A stretch of DNA of 64,000 bases from Pseudomonadota bacterium (GCA_023398955.1 JAEWRL010000021.1:8710-72709), one strand, 5' to 3'. Positions 1-11,137 are shown, counted from the stretch's first letter. Made by a program: numbers and translations. Notes: generated from the sequence alone by a model not told the origin.

Positions 1-1
1 G

Positions 2-2284
2 CCCGATCCAACGCACAATCTGCTGGGGACCAACGACTTCGAGGACGGCATCATGCTGCCGTGGACGACCAGCTTCACGCCCCCCGCCAAGGGTGGCGCG
101 GAGCTCATCGACGGCGCCCTTTGCCTCTCCATCGAAGAGCCGGGCAAGGACCGTTGGGACGCTCAGCTGCGGCACCGTGAGATGGTGGCCCGGCAGGGGC
201 GTCGCTACAGTCTCGGGTTCCGAGCGTGGTCGAGCCGTCCGACGAACATCACCTTGAAGTTCGGGAGGTCCGGCCCCCCGTACACGGACTACTGGACGAG
301 GCCCTACTCGCTGACGCCAGCGCCCAAGACCATCCGTACCCAGTTCACCATGTACGAGCCCGACGATGCTACGGTGGAGCTCGCGGTGCACGCGGGGGGC
401 AGCATGGTGCAAGGGGAGGGGCCCATCCAGCTCTGTTTCGACGAGATCGTCCTCTCGGATCCGGACTTCGAACCTCCCCCCAAGAAGAAGAAGCCGTCTG
501 TCCCCGCCATCCGCGTCAATCAACTCGGGTACCTGCCGGGCGCCGATAAGGTGGCCATTCTCGTCACCAGTGTCACCGAGCCCCTCCCGTGGGAGTTGGT
601 CGATAGCACGGGAACGCCACTGATACGAGGCGTGACCCTCGTGCATGGGAGAGACTCGTCCTCAGGGGACCAGGTCCACGTGATCGATTTCTCCTCCTTC
701 GACACGGAAGCGAGGGACCTTAGGCTCACGGCGGGGCCCGACGCGAAGAGCCACCCCTTTTCGGTTGGGCGTGCGCTCTATAAGGACCTTGGACGGGACG
801 CCCTGAGATTCTTCTATCATATGCGCAGCGGGACTCCCATCGAGATCCCCTACGCAGAGCAGGAGCGATGGGCGCACCCCGCTGGTCATCTGCCTGACAT
901 TGCCGCGTGCGCGCCCCGGACCGGGTGTTCTTACTCGCTGGACGTCACGGGCGGCTGGTATGACGCCGGCGATCACGGTAAGTACGTGGTCAACGGCGGT
1001 TTCAGCGTTTGGATGCTGCAAAACGCTTACGAGCGCCAGCAAGCATTGGGCCGGAGCCACTCCTGGTTTGCCGACGGAGCGCTCAACATCCCCGAGTCCT
1101 CGAACGGCGTTCCGGATGTACTCGATGAAGCGCGCTGGCAGCTCGAGTTCATGATGAAGATGCAGGTACCAGCCGGCAACCCGCTCGCCGGCATGGCCCA
1201 CCACAAGATGCATGATGTCCAGTGGACCTCCCTTGCCACCGGCCCTCACGAGGACTCGCAGAAGCGCATCCTGCGTCCGCCAACGACAGCCGCCACCCTC
1301 AACCTCGCCGCCGTCCTGGCCCAGGCGGCTCGGCTCTGGAGCTCCTACGATCCCGGGTTCGCCGCACGCTGCCTGAGCTCTGCCGAGGTGGCCTGGCAAG
1401 CGGCCAAGAAGCACCCCGCGCTCTTCTCTCCCCCGAGTGACTCCGACGGCGGCGGTGCCTATGCCGACGATGTCGTCGAGGACGAGTTCTTCTGGGCAGC
1501 GGCAGAGCTCCTGCTAACGACTGGGAAAGCCGAGTACCAGAATTGGCTCGCGACGAGCCCTCTGGCAACGAACATTGGCGAGGATCTCGTCATCGATGGT
1601 GAGGCATCGGCCAGTGCCGTGACATGGCAGCGCGTCGATGTCCTCGGTAAGGTGTCCCTGGCGCTCGCTCCGGGCAGCCGCAGCGGCAAGCAGGCGAAGC
1701 CGAAGCTCGGGAGCAGCGTGGGCGCGATGACCGCGGAGCACGTGAGCCAAGCGGAGGCCAAGAGGTACCGGGAGCTGCTGATTGAGGCGGGTGAGCGCCT
1801 GCTCGCGACGGCGGCCAATCAAGGCTACCGCTTCCCGATGCGTCCGGGGCCCCACGGCAACTATCCTTGGGGCTCGAATGCCGACGTTCTTGGCAACATG
1901 GTACTCCTGGGAGCCGCGGCGGACTGGAAACCCGAGGGCGGTTATGCGGACGGTCTCGTGGCGGGGCTGGACTATCTTCTCGGCAGAAATGCCCTGGGAC
2001 AGAGCTACATCACGGGCTATGGCGCTCTGCCAGTCCAGAACGTTCACCATCGCTTCTGGTCCCATCAGGCAAACCCGGAGTATCCGCCGCCTCCCCCAGG
2101 GTGTGTCGCAGGCGGCCCCAACTCGGACATGCAAGATCCTTACGTGATTGCGGCTGGGCTGCGAGGATGCGCCCTCCAGAAGTGCTACGTCGATCACATC
2201 GACGCGTACTCGGTGAACGAGGTCGCCATCAACTGGAACGCAGCCCTGGTTTGGACCCTGGCATGGCTCGGCGAAGGCCGGTGA
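2..2284 (+). CDS. Glycoside hydrolase family 9 cellulase, 5' end outside window
   Basis: This is a secreted endo/exo-glucanase-type enzyme acting on beta-1,4-glucans. The frame is open to the window edge: the residues before the first ATG (position 53) read NLLGTNDFEDG, the typical start of a CBM4/9 carbohydrate-binding module, so the true start and any signal peptide lie upstream. Numbering from that ATG, a CBM4/9-like part runs to about residue 135. A Lys/Pro linker and an Ig-like CelD_N domain (starts IRVNQLGY) follow to about 240. The GH9 (alpha/alpha)6 domain fills the rest. GH9 landmarks are GGWYDAGDHGKY with the two acidic residues D304 and D307, the VHHRFWSHQ histidine motif, and NEVAINWNA with the catalytic acid E723. 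The stop overlaps the next gene by four bases (GTGA), implying coupled translation. Confidence 0.93.
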   Translation, partial: PDPTHNLLGTNDFEDGIMLPWTTSFTPPAKGGAELIDGALCLSIEEPGKDRWDAQLRHREMVARQGRRYSLGFRAWSSRPTNITLKFGRSGPPYTDYWTRPYSLTPAPKTIRTQFTMYEPDDATVELAVHAGGSMVQGEGPIQLCFDEIVLSDPDFEPPPKKKKPSVPAIRVNQLGYLPGADKVAILVTSVTEPLPWELVDSTGTPLIRGVTLVHGRDSSSGDQVHVIDFSSFDTEARDLRLTAGPDAKSHPFSVGRALYKDLGRDALRFFYHMRSGTPIEIPYAEQERWAHPAGHLPDIAACAPRTGCSYSLDVTGGWYDAGDHGKYVVNGGFSVWMLQNAYERQQALGRSHSWFADGALNIPESSNGVPDVLDEARWQLEFMMKMQVPAGNPLAGMAHHKMHDVQWTSLATGPHEDSQKRILRPPTTAATLNLAAVLAQAARLWSSYDPGFAARCLSSAEVAWQAAKKHPALFSPPSDSDGGGAYADDVVEDEFFWAAAELLLTTGKAEYQNWLATSPLATNIGEDLVIDGEASASAVTWQRVDVLGKVSLALAPGSRSGKQAKPKLGSSVGAMTAEHVSQAEAKRYRELLIEAGERLLATAANQGYRFPMRPGPHGNYPWGSNADVLGNMVLLGAAADWKPEGGYADGLVAGLDYLLGRNALGQSYITGYGALPVQNVHHRFWSHQANPEYPPPPPGCVAGGPNSDMQDPYVIAAGLRGCALQKCYVDHIDAYSVNEVAINWNAALVWTLAWLGEGR

Positions 2285-3402
2285 ACGACGTGACGATCCC
2301 AACGACGCCGGATCCTGGCTCCGCCGTGGGCTACCCGCTCACGCCTTGGCACGCGCGGACCGTGTACGCCTATGGCATGGTCGTCTGGTCCACGGTCCAT
2401 CGTATTGCCGGACAGCTCCCCTGTGGTGACGGCTACGGCGAGATCGCCGAGAGTTGGTCCGTTCCTGCGGGAGAGGCGGCGAACGGCGCGGTCCTGTTGA
2501 GCCGCTGGGGGCATCGGGTGCGCCTCGATGGGGCCCTCCTCGGGCGCTCGACGGTACAGCCGCTTCGCGCCGCCCTCGGTGCTCACGGCGTCGACGTGAG
2601 CGGGCTCGCGTTCGACGAAAGCTTTGAGGGTTACCGGGACCAGGTCTATACGGACGGCAACGAGCGGACCGTCTACGGTCAGTTTCGAGGTCACAGGGCG
2701 AGCGGTCTCCCGCGCTGGCTCCCCGCGAGCGCGGTGGCCATAGGCGACGCCGATCTGGTGCTCATCGATCCATGGTTCGCCGAGGACTCCGAGCGGGCTG
2801 CCCTGCTCTGCCAGGAAGCAGGAAGGCCCTATGTTACCCTGGACTGCCGTCACGACACCACGCTGCACCGCTACGCGGCGGCCAACGTCGTGTCGCGAGA
2901 GTACCGTCGCGCGGAGTACCCGGATACCTCGGATGCGGCACTCACCGCGCTCTTCGGCGAGGCCGGCGCGGGCCTTTGTGTTTTCACGAACGGACGCGAC
3001 CCGCTTCAGTACTTTCGCCGAGGTGTGGCCACCGACGAGCATCCTATCCCGCAGATTCAGGCCCGAATCAGCGTTGGGGCCGGCGACGCATTCCGCGCCG
3101 CTATCGCTCATGCCATAAGCCAAGGGTGGGGGGATCGCAGCGGCGTCGCATTCGCCGCCCGCACCGCCGCAGCAGTCTGTAGGACGGCGCCTCTTGCGGC
3201 GAGCCCGCCGGAGCTCGGCGGCAGACCCCCGTCGCTACGCTCACGGGCCGACCCAGGAACGGTGCTCGAACCCTCTTTGGGGTTGGGCTTCGCGCGAGGC
3301 GGGGGGCATCTTGGTAAACACCCCTCGAGAAGAACAGGAATGGGTCCGAGCAGACGACGGTCTTCGAGGTTCTTGCCCAGCCCTCGCCCCGTCAGGGGCT
3401 AG
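2281..3402 (+). CDS. PfkB-family carbohydrate kinase
   Basis: This is a ribokinase-like (PfkB) sugar kinase that would phosphorylate a sugar or nucleoside with ATP in the cytoplasm; the substrate cannot be read from the sequence. The N-terminal substrate side has a PAGEAANGAVLLSRWG motif matching the family's GGxxxNxAxxLxxLG. The C-terminal ATP side has SVGAGDAFRAAI, the GAGD anion hole with catalytic base D269. I chose GTG at 2281 because it overlaps the upstream cellulase stop and no ATG precedes the first beta strand; GTG at 2290 is an alternative. The last 50-60 residues (Arg/Gly/Pro-rich) extend past the usual PfkB end and may be read-through of non-conserved DNA. Placement behind a GH9 cellulase suggests, as an inference, a role with released sugars. 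Confidence 0.75.
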   Translation: MNDVTIPTTPDPGSAVGYPLTPWHARTVYAYGMVVWSTVHRIAGQLPCGDGYGEIAESWSVPAGEAANGAVLLSRWGHRVRLDGALLGRSTVQPLRAALGAHGVDVSGLAFDESFEGYRDQVYTDGNERTVYGQFRGHRASGLPRWLPASAVAIGDADLVLIDPWFAEDSERAALLCQEAGRPYVTLDCRHDTTLHRYAAANVVSREYRRAEYPDTSDAALTALFGEAGAGLCVFTNGRDPLQYFRRGVATDEHPIPQIQARISVGAGDAFRAAIAHAISQGWGDRSGVAFAARTAAAVCRTAPLAASPPELGGRPPSLRSRADPGTVLEPSLGLGFARGGGHLGKHPSRRTGMGPSRRRSSRFLPSPRPVRG

Positions 3403-3508
3403 GCAACAACCTCCCGAGAATTGCGCTCGCCCATTTCGCGTATTTTCACGCCTCCCCCCGGAGATTCGTGGCATGGTGGCCACCTCCGTGAAACGCCGGT
3501 GAGATTCA

Positions 3509-4171
3509 ATGAGAGTCCCCAACGCAGAGCACAGGCTTCATCAGTGGCGGATTGACCAGGTTGCACCTGACTTCGAGCTGAAGGACGTGTGGGGGTTGCC
3601 CGTCACGGGAACGGACGTGGGGTTCGCCGCCTTTCTGAGCATCGTCGCGCTCGGACCCGAGGCCTCCGGGACGAGCGATCGACGGAGCACCGATGGTGAC
3701 TCGAGACTGTCCCGCGGGCTATTCGCCCTGCGCCTGTGGCTTGGCAGGGTTCTTGGCTGGGACCGCGAGGTGAATACGCTGCCGATCCCGGGATGCGTCG
3801 AGACCTCCGTGCGAGACCGCTTGCCGGAGGCGGAGCGCGCCGAGCTTCCGGCGGGGGGCGGAGCCTCACTCGCATTCCGCCCCGTCTACCGCGACGAGCG
3901 GGAGTCCTTCATGGAGCTCTCCAACGGCACCGTCCATGTGCTGGTCCACTACTCGTGGGTGCCCGAGGCCGATCAGTACCGCGCCAGAATGGCCGTCTAC
4001 GTCAAGCACCGGGGCTGGCTTGGGAGCGCATACATGGCGCTCATCAAGCCGTTTCGGCACTACATCGTCTATCCTGCGATGATGCGGCAGCTCGAAGCTC
4101 GCTGGCGTGCCGCGAAGACTCTGGCTCCCGGCACCGCGCCGGTGCTTGCGGGAGGTCCAGGCAAGACGTGA
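3509..4171 (+). CDS. DUF2867 domain-containing protein
   Basis: A 220-residue protein resembling the DUF2867 family, often found alone or fused to NAD-dependent epimerase domains. The biochemical role is unknown. It has no signal peptide. Recognisable stretches are the opening HQWRIDQVAPDFELKDVWGL, a central Arg/Leu-rich segment ending LGRVLGWDRE, and a C-terminal beta-rich part (VHVLVHYSWVPE) followed by YIVYPAMMRQLEARWR, which is typical of the family end. The ATG at 3509 is preceded by a weak GGTGAGA ribosome-binding site. It is separated by about 100 bases from the kinase gene upstream and converges on the following lipoprotein gene. Confidence 0.7.
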   Translation: MRVPNAEHRLHQWRIDQVAPDFELKDVWGLPVTGTDVGFAAFLSIVALGPEASGTSDRRSTDGDSRLSRGLFALRLWLGRVLGWDREVNTLPIPGCVETSVRDRLPEAERAELPAGGGASLAFRPVYRDERESFMELSNGTVHVLVHYSWVPEADQYRARMAVYVKHRGWLGSAYMALIKPFRHYIVYPAMMRQLEARWRAAKTLAPGTAPVLAGGPGKT

Positions 4172-4294
4172 GACGCTCCAGGAGGCCCACCCAAGCGCCT
4201 CCGTCGAGTGCGACGCTGTGATTGTTCGAGGCCCCCCCGACCCCGTCGATAGGCTTACTCCCGATCTCCATGAGGTACCGATGAGCTTCGAGCT

Positions 4295-5734
4295 TCACTT
4301 GGCGAAGGCGAGCGTCTCATTGCCGGGGTAGGGGTTCACGTAGAAGCGCTCAGCATCCTCGATGGCGCCGCCGACTGGGGCGTCATGGGAGAGACTCCAG
4401 GTCTGCGTGCCAGTTCGCACGTCGAGTCGCACGACGCCGCCGCGGGGGAATCTTCCGGTGCCGTGATAGCCGACGTACAGGGCATCCGTTGCCTCAGCAA
4501 TGATGCCGTCGACACGTCCGCCGAAGGGTGCATCGGGGAAGGTGCCTTGAACGACGCTCGTCCAAACTACCGCACCAGTAGGCGGATGGAGCCGAATCGC
4601 TTTGTCGCTTCCGAACAGGTAGAGCGCCCCTGCGCTCATTTCCACTCCGAAGTAAATGTCGTCGTTTCTCCGTATGCTCCACGCGAGCTGGCCGGTAGCA
4701 GGGTCTATCCTGTCGAGGGTGAAGCCCGGAGGTTCGAGGAATTGTGCAGTGACATAGAGCTGGCCATCCTCCATGAGGCTGGGAATGACGTTCTCTCCCT
4801 CATGTCCGGTCAGGTCGTGGCTCCACAGCTCGGCTCCGCTTCTGCGGTCGAGGCGCGCGACCTCGTCCGTGCCCCCGGACTGTCGCACGAGGAGCGCATC
4901 CGCCTGGAACAGCGGTGAGACGCCGTTGCCACGGTAGGACCAAGAGAGCTCACCGTCATGGAGGTTGATCCGCTCCAGCACCTGGTCACCGACGACTACG
5001 TAAAGCTCGCCCCACGCATGGTGCACCCAGACAGGAGCCGCGTAGGCGCGCGACCAGAGCAGCCTGCCATCCGGCGCCGCACGGGCGGACAACGTCGACC
5101 GCTCCGCGTCCGTGTGGCGGTGAAGCACCACGACGTCTTTAGTCGCGAGCACTGGCTGGCCCGCGCTCGTGCCCCTGACGCTCCATAGCAGGTCACCGTC
5201 GCTCCGACGCACGAACGCGCTGGCCTCTGTGGGCGAATGCCATTGAAGGACGACATAGTCGAGGCCCCTGCTGCACTGCAGCGCGACGAAACCGTCGGGG
5301 ACCCGCCCCTCGAAGCTCTTCTCGGTCTCCCAAAGGGTTAGGCCTGTCCGCGGCGCCAGGGAAACCAGGCCGCGTGCGCTCAGGCCTATCATGCTCGAGG
5401 CAGTGCCGCATTCGGTGTGTGCCTCCAAATAGCCAGCGTCGCCCCTGCGAGTCCAGAGGGGCTCTCCCGTTGCCAGATCGATTCGAGACAAGTTTGCGTG
5501 AAGCGTGTCGACGAGATAGGGGGTTCCTTCTACGTCGATCACGAGCCGCCCCACGTTCCTCCAGACGAGCGTCCCCGGCTGCTCGCTACGAGGCGCGGCT
5601 GTGAAACCTCCTTCAGGGGCTTCACTCGCGGCGCCCGCCGCACCGGTCAAGGGATCGCCTGGTTGGCCACTGCATGCGGTGGCGGCGATGACCAGCCCCG
5701 TAGCTGTTGGAAGTCTCAGGCTCCTCGGCATCAT
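4295..5734 (-). CDS. Lipoprotein with PQQ-like beta-propeller repeats
   Basis: A predicted lipoprotein of 479 residues with a signal peptide ending ATAC (lipid-attached Cys21). The body is a PQQ/BamB-like beta-propeller. Repeated blades carry the pattern of hydrophobic strand, DxxTG, xLxW, for example IDLATGEPLWTRR, INLHDGELSWSYR, LDRRSGAELWSHD, IDPATGQLAWSIR and LDVRTGTQTWSL. No enzymatic motif is visible, so it is more likely a binding or scaffold protein than a PQQ dehydrogenase. The first ATG is preceded by GGAGG with a 9-base gap, which supports the start. A 24-bp perfect palindrome lies about 120 bp upstream and could be its operator. Confidence 0.8.
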   Translation of the reverse strand: MMPRSLRLPTATGLVIAATACSGQPGDPLTGAAGAASEAPEGGFTAAPRSEQPGTLVWRNVGRLVIDVEGTPYLVDTLHANLSRIDLATGEPLWTRRGDAGYLEAHTECGTASSMIGLSARGLVSLAPRTGLTLWETEKSFEGRVPDGFVALQCSRGLDYVVLQWHSPTEASAFVRRSDGDLLWSVRGTSAGQPVLATKDVVVLHRHTDAERSTLSARAAPDGRLLWSRAYAAPVWVHHAWGELYVVVGDQVLERINLHDGELSWSYRGNGVSPLFQADALLVRQSGGTDEVARLDRRSGAELWSHDLTGHEGENVIPSLMEDGQLYVTAQFLEPPGFTLDRIDPATGQLAWSIRRNDDIYFGVEMSAGALYLFGSDKAIRLHPPTGAVVWTSVVQGTFPDAPFGGRVDGIIAEATDALYVGYHGTGRFPRGGVVRLDVRTGTQTWSLSHDAPVGGAIEDAERFYVNPYPGNETLAFAK

Positions 5735-5853
5735 GACATCGACCCTCCTCGATAGACCCTCCCGCTGCCCACGAACGGTGCGGCAAAGAGTCCAATTCTT
5801 GGCTCCACAGGCACAACGTGGCCCGCCCCGGGCCCGCGCCCCCGTGTGGGTTT

Positions 5854-5877
5854 GAGCGACGCGGTACCGCGTCGCTC
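5854..5877. promoter_or_regulatory. Perfect 24-bp palindrome, candidate operator
   Basis: The half-site GAGCGACGCGGT is followed immediately by its exact reverse complement, centred on GGTACC. It lies about 120 bp upstream of the start of the leftward PQQ-repeat lipoprotein gene. Perfect two-fold symmetry without a loop fits a dimeric repressor site better than a terminator, and no T-run follows. The binding protein is unknown. Confidence 0.45.
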
Positions 5878-6384
5878 CGACGAATAGCGTACTCAGCCGT
5901 GCCCGTCACCCGGGAAAGGAGCGAGTGCTGGTGAATAGTTGGCGCTCCCAGCTCGCGTCATTCCATTGGCGATCCGGGGTCCGCTCTACCGCTCGTGGAT
6001 ATTGGCGTACTGGCAGCTGCGCAGCGGAGACTCGGGCGACGGCGGGTCGTCAAGGTGCAGCTCCATCAAGGCGCGCTCAATCAGGAAGGGCGACGTGAAC
6101 GCGCGACCCGCTACGGGCCGCCGTTGCGCGGCACGAAGGTGGCGAAGGTGGCGTGCAGGCGTGGTGCTGCGTAGAAGCGCTCTATGTGCGCCATGATCCG
6201 GCAGTTCCGTTATCCTGCGGAGCGTGGGATCCGCGCATACGCACGCGGAGTGCGGCAGACCGCACGCAGTTCGAGACCCACTCTTCCGTTCCGGCAAACG
6301 CCCCGCGATCCTCCAGATCCGGCTGGCGGGTCATCCCGCGGCGGTGATGGCTGAACACTCAGTGGTTCGTCATTCCCGCGAAGC

Positions 6385-6400
6385 CTTGACCTGGCTCAAG
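6385..6400. promoter_or_regulatory. FNR/DNR-type binding site upstream of nrfHA
   Basis: The sequence CTTGACCTGGCTCAAG has the two-fold symmetric core TTGA-N6-TCAA of the CRP/FNR family (FNR and DNR sites are TTGAT-N4-ATCAA). It lies 129 bases before the proposed nrfH start, suitable for anaerobic or nitrogen-oxide activation. The same CTTGA-N6-TCAAG pattern occurs upstream of the DUF438 gene at 10976-10991. Confidence 0.65.
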
Positions 6401-6528
6401 GTGGCCCCACGTGAAAAGTGGCACGAGACCGCCTGGGCCAATCAGGTTATGCTGTGGCCCCGGGACGGCGCGGTGGCGAACCGCGCGCGGCAATTTGCCC
6501 CACTATCGCCCAAACGACTCCGCACAGA

Positions 6529-7047
6529 ATGCCTCGCCCCACCGCCCCCATAACGCGCAGCAATCGCAGCATCCCGCGCGCTACCCGTTGGGCAATGGGA
6601 GGTGCGCTCCCGTGGAGTTTCGCGGCGCTCCTAGGGGTGTTGGGAGGGGTAGGTGCCTTCACCTTCGGCTACGGCCAGGGCTGGTCCTACCTCACGAACG
6701 ACCCGGAGGCATGCACGAACTGCCACGTGATGCAGGGACATTTCGACGCCTGGACAAAGTCCAGCCATCACGGCGTCGCGACCTGCAACGACTGCCACCT
6801 GCCCCACCACCCGATCGGTAAGTGGGTTACTAAGGCCGACAACGGTTTCTTCCATTCGTGGGCTTTCACGACAGGGGATTTCCACGAACCGATTCGCATC
6901 AAGCCCAGGAACCGTGAGGTCACCCAGAGCACCTGTGTGTCGTGCCACCGGGAGCTCGTGAATCACATGCTTCCGGCAGAGCCCGGTGGAGACATGCCGA
7001 ACTGTTCCCGGTGCCACGCCGCCGTGGGCCACGCGCAGCGCAGATGA
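6529..7047 (+). CDS. nrfH: Cytochrome c nitrite reductase small subunit NrfH
   Basis: A membrane-anchored tetraheme quinol dehydrogenase of the NapC/NirT family that passes electrons from the quinone pool to NrfA. From the chosen ATG the protein has 172 residues. A single N-terminal membrane anchor (about residues 25-50, WSFAALLGVLGGVGAFTFGY) is followed by four CXXCH heme sites at 62-66 (CTNCH), 86-90 (CNDCH), 136-140 (CVSCH) and 159-163 (CSRCH). The frame is open further upstream to 6418, but that start would lie only 18 bases beyond the FNR-like box, leaving no room for a promoter, so 6529 is preferred. No strong Shine-Dalgarno precedes it; 6595 is another candidate. The nrfA gene begins 10 bases downstream. 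Confidence 0.92.
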   Translation: MPRPTAPITRSNRSIPRATRWAMGGALPWSFAALLGVLGGVGAFTFGYGQGWSYLTNDPEACTNCHVMQGHFDAWTKSSHHGVATCNDCHLPHHPIGKWVTKADNGFFHSWAFTTGDFHEPIRIKPRNREVTQSTCVSCHRELVNHMLPAEPGGDMPNCSRCHAAVGHAQRR

Positions 7048-7057
7048 GGACATCGAG

Positions 7058-9112
<2,055 letters not shown>

Positions 9113-9139
9113 AAGCGAAAAGGGCTCCGCGGGCCGCGG

Positions 9140-9667
9140 TTAGCCTCCGCGTCTCCGGTGCCCGATGAGCGTTTCGGTCGTCCCGTCCGTGGTGCGACTG
9201 GTGCAAGCGAAACCCCGCGCCGTCACGGCGTCGATCAGGGGGGCGGGGATGAAGGTGGTGACGAGGGCGATGGCTTCGTCCTCGCCGAGGGATGGTAAGC
9301 GCGCGTTCACGGCCTGCAAGGGATGGCCTCCATCTGCGATGAGTCGATCGGCGTCGAGCCGGGCGACGACGCGCAGAGACTCCAGCCAGGGGTTCGTTGC
9401 TGGACTTGCATCGTCAGCCATGCCGGGCGCGACGTCTGCGCCCTGCTGTCCTGCCGCGTCACGCAGCTTGACGACGAGCTCCCGCGGGTTCAGCCCGGCC
9501 ACGCGTGCTGCCTGGGCGAGGGTGGTCACTTTGGCGACGGTGCGCCGCAGTACGGGGTTCTTGAGCTTGGCGAATGCGGGGGCCAACTCGATGAGATGTC
9601 GTTCGAGCTCGGGGTACGCCTCGAGCAGCGCTCCCACCTTCGTTTCTGGTGTGATGGGCACGGTCAT
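9140..9667 (-). CDS. DUF1858 / DUF2249-like protein
   Basis: A 175-residue cytoplasmic protein. The first 70 residues match DUF1858 (TKVGALLEAYPELERHLIEL, then TTLAQAARVAGL), the small helical domain also found at the N-terminus of ScdA/RIC-type iron-sulfur repair proteins. The second half (VARLDADRLIADGGHP to VTTFIPAPLIDAVTARGF) resembles DUF2249-type domains. Its ATG overlaps the stop of the DUF438-hemerythrin gene (ATGA), so the two form an operon. The neighbourhood (hemerythrin-PAS partner, convergent nrfHA, FNR-like box) suggests a role in nitrosative stress or nitrogen-oxide metabolism; this is inference. Confidence 0.75.
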   Translation of the reverse strand: MTVPITPETKVGALLEAYPELERHLIELAPAFAKLKNPVLRRTVAKVTTLAQAARVAGLNPRELVVKLRDAAGQQGADVAPGMADDASPATNPWLESLRVVARLDADRLIADGGHPLQAVNARLPSLGEDEAIALVTTFIPAPLIDAVTARGFACTSRTTDGTTETLIGHRRRGG

Positions 9668-10914
9668 GGGACCTCCGCGGACGCCTCGTACTCAAGGAGG
9701 CGGCGCTCTCCGTCGAGCTGACGCACTCTCGTCAGGTCTTGTGTGACCTCCAGGGTCCCTAGGTATTCACCGTGCTCGTCGCGGACAGCGAAGTAGCGGA
9801 TGTGGACGAACCGTCCGCGCAGCTGGATCCAGAACTCAGCCACGTGCTGGCGCCCCGCGCGGAAGTCCCCGACGATCCGCTCGACCACGTCGACGCTCTT
9901 CGGGGGATGGCAGTGCTGGACCTTGCGCCCGATGATGGCCTTGCTCCGCGCGAACACGCGGTCGCCACCCTCCGAGAAGAAGCGGACCCGGTCGTCGGCA
10001 TCGACGAAGGTGACGTCGACTGGAAGCATCCGAAAGATGCCGAGGAGCTGCTCGGGGGTGAGCCCTCCGGTGGGAAACATCAGGGCTTCGTCCGGTGCCA
10101 CGCGGGCTTTGCGCTTCTCTTCTGCGGCGACCGGCGGGCGGTAGCCTTCCCGCGGCTCTACGAGACACCAGCCAAACTCGGCTGAGCCGAGCCAGATCTC
10201 ACCCCACTCGCGCTCGGTGAGCGTGTCGTGGGCCATAGGCAACAGCACCTGTTCTTCCTTCTGAACCATCGAGTCTACTGCCTCCAGAGCCGGCAGCACG
10301 ACGGTCTCAACGACCAGGGCGAACTCTCCTGCGCTGACGCCGCTCGCTTTCAGCGTCCTCTCGACGTCCTTCAGCAGCTCGCGCACCTCGTCATCCTTGG
10401 CCCACATGACCTTGGAGGGCCCGAAGATGAAATGGCGCTCGAGGCAGGGAAAGACGAGGTTCTCCTTGCGCTGATAGTGCTTGTCGACATCCATCAGCTC
10501 GCCGACTCCATGACGGAGATCCGTGAGCTCGTCATCAATGGGATGGTGCTCCGGAAGTCGAGTGCAGCGGTCGAGTCGTTCGCGTAGTCTCGCCGTGAGC
10601 TCGCGGATGGCCGCGTTCTCGCGCTGGAAGGTGTCGATGGGATGGCCCGGCTCCACGTCGCGAACCGCTGGCTCGACGGAGATCTCCTTCAGAACGGCCG
10701 CGTGCGAGTCGCACATGGTCTGCACTTCCTCCACTGGCATTCCGTCGGCGATGAGCTCCTGCTCCATGGCGGCAATCTCCGTGGAGTCCGTCTCGCGGAC
10801 GATCTCCTTGAGGCGTCGACGGACGTCGGCCTCGGGGGCTCCTGCGTGCAGGTCTTTGATAATTGCCTTCAATTGGCGGATGCGCTCCGCCCGATTGTCG
10901 ATGAGCTCACTCAT
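9664..10914 (-). CDS. DUF438-hemerythrin-PAS domain protein
   Basis: A 416-residue three-domain sensor or repair-type protein. DUF438 is at about residues 5-75 (IRQLKAIIKDLHAGAPEADV). A hemerythrin HHE domain follows at about 90-235, with di-iron ligand-type residues in HHPIDDE, DVDKHYQRKENLVFPCLERH and VQKEEQVLLPMAHD. The C-terminal PAS domain runs from about 285 (LLGIFRMLPVDVTFVDADDR) and contains the family's VQHCHPPKSVDVV and FVHIRYFAVRDEHGEYLGTL stretches. ATG 10914 is preceded by GAGGAAT with good spacing, whereas the longer frame to 10965 has none. An FNR/DNR-type box lies about 60 bp upstream. Related proteins bind O2 or NO through the di-iron site; here that is by homology only. Confidence 0.85.
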   Translation of the reverse strand: MSELIDNRAERIRQLKAIIKDLHAGAPEADVRRRLKEIVRETDSTEIAAMEQELIADGMPVEEVQTMCDSHAAVLKEISVEPAVRDVEPGHPIDTFQRENAAIRELTARLRERLDRCTRLPEHHPIDDELTDLRHGVGELMDVDKHYQRKENLVFPCLERHFIFGPSKVMWAKDDEVRELLKDVERTLKASGVSAGEFALVVETVVLPALEAVDSMVQKEEQVLLPMAHDTLTEREWGEIWLGSAEFGWCLVEPREGYRPPVAAEEKRKARVAPDEALMFPTGGLTPEQLLGIFRMLPVDVTFVDADDRVRFFSEGGDRVFARSKAIIGRKVQHCHPPKSVDVVERIVGDFRAGRQHVAEFWIQLRGRFVHIRYFAVRDEHGEYLGTLEVTQDLTRVRQLDGERRLLEYEASAEVP

Positions 10915-10975
10915 GCTGATTCCTCGGTGGCTATGATGGGGTCCTATGGACCTGCATCCTGCCACCGGGCGGTGC

Positions 10976-10991
10976 CTTGATGCGCGTCAAG
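10976..10991. promoter_or_regulatory. FNR/DNR-type binding site upstream of the DUF438 operon
   Basis: The sequence CTTGATGCGCGTCAAG has the same CTTGA-N6-TCAAG architecture as the site in front of nrfH. It lies 61 bases upstream of the leftward DUF438-hemerythrin start, close to a typical activator position. Together the two sites indicate a common CRP/FNR-family regulator. Confidence 0.65.
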
Positions 10992-11137
10992 CGCCGCCGC
11001 GATTACCTGTTCGCGAAGGGGGGCGCACGCCTCAGTTGGGCCACCAAGCTCCAGAAGCGAACCCTTCTCCGTTCAGCCCTCCCGATCCGAGGCGCCACGC
11101 AGGTCGTCGAAGCGGGGCAGGACCGCCCCGTGCTTGC

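Larger units (their letters stand above)
5735..6528. other. Intergenic region between divergent lipoprotein gene and nrfH
   Basis: About 790 bases with no convincing gene; short open frames here have no family-like composition or ribosome-binding site. It contains the 24-bp palindrome at 5854-5877 and, near the right end, the FNR/DNR-type box at 6385-6400. It presumably holds the promoters of both flanking genes. Confidence 0.6.

Noticed and set aside
5939..6553. Several short frames between the PQQ lipoprotein and nrfH
   Set aside because: Arg-rich, without ribosome-binding sites, and one of them crosses the FNR-like box and proposed nrfH promoter.
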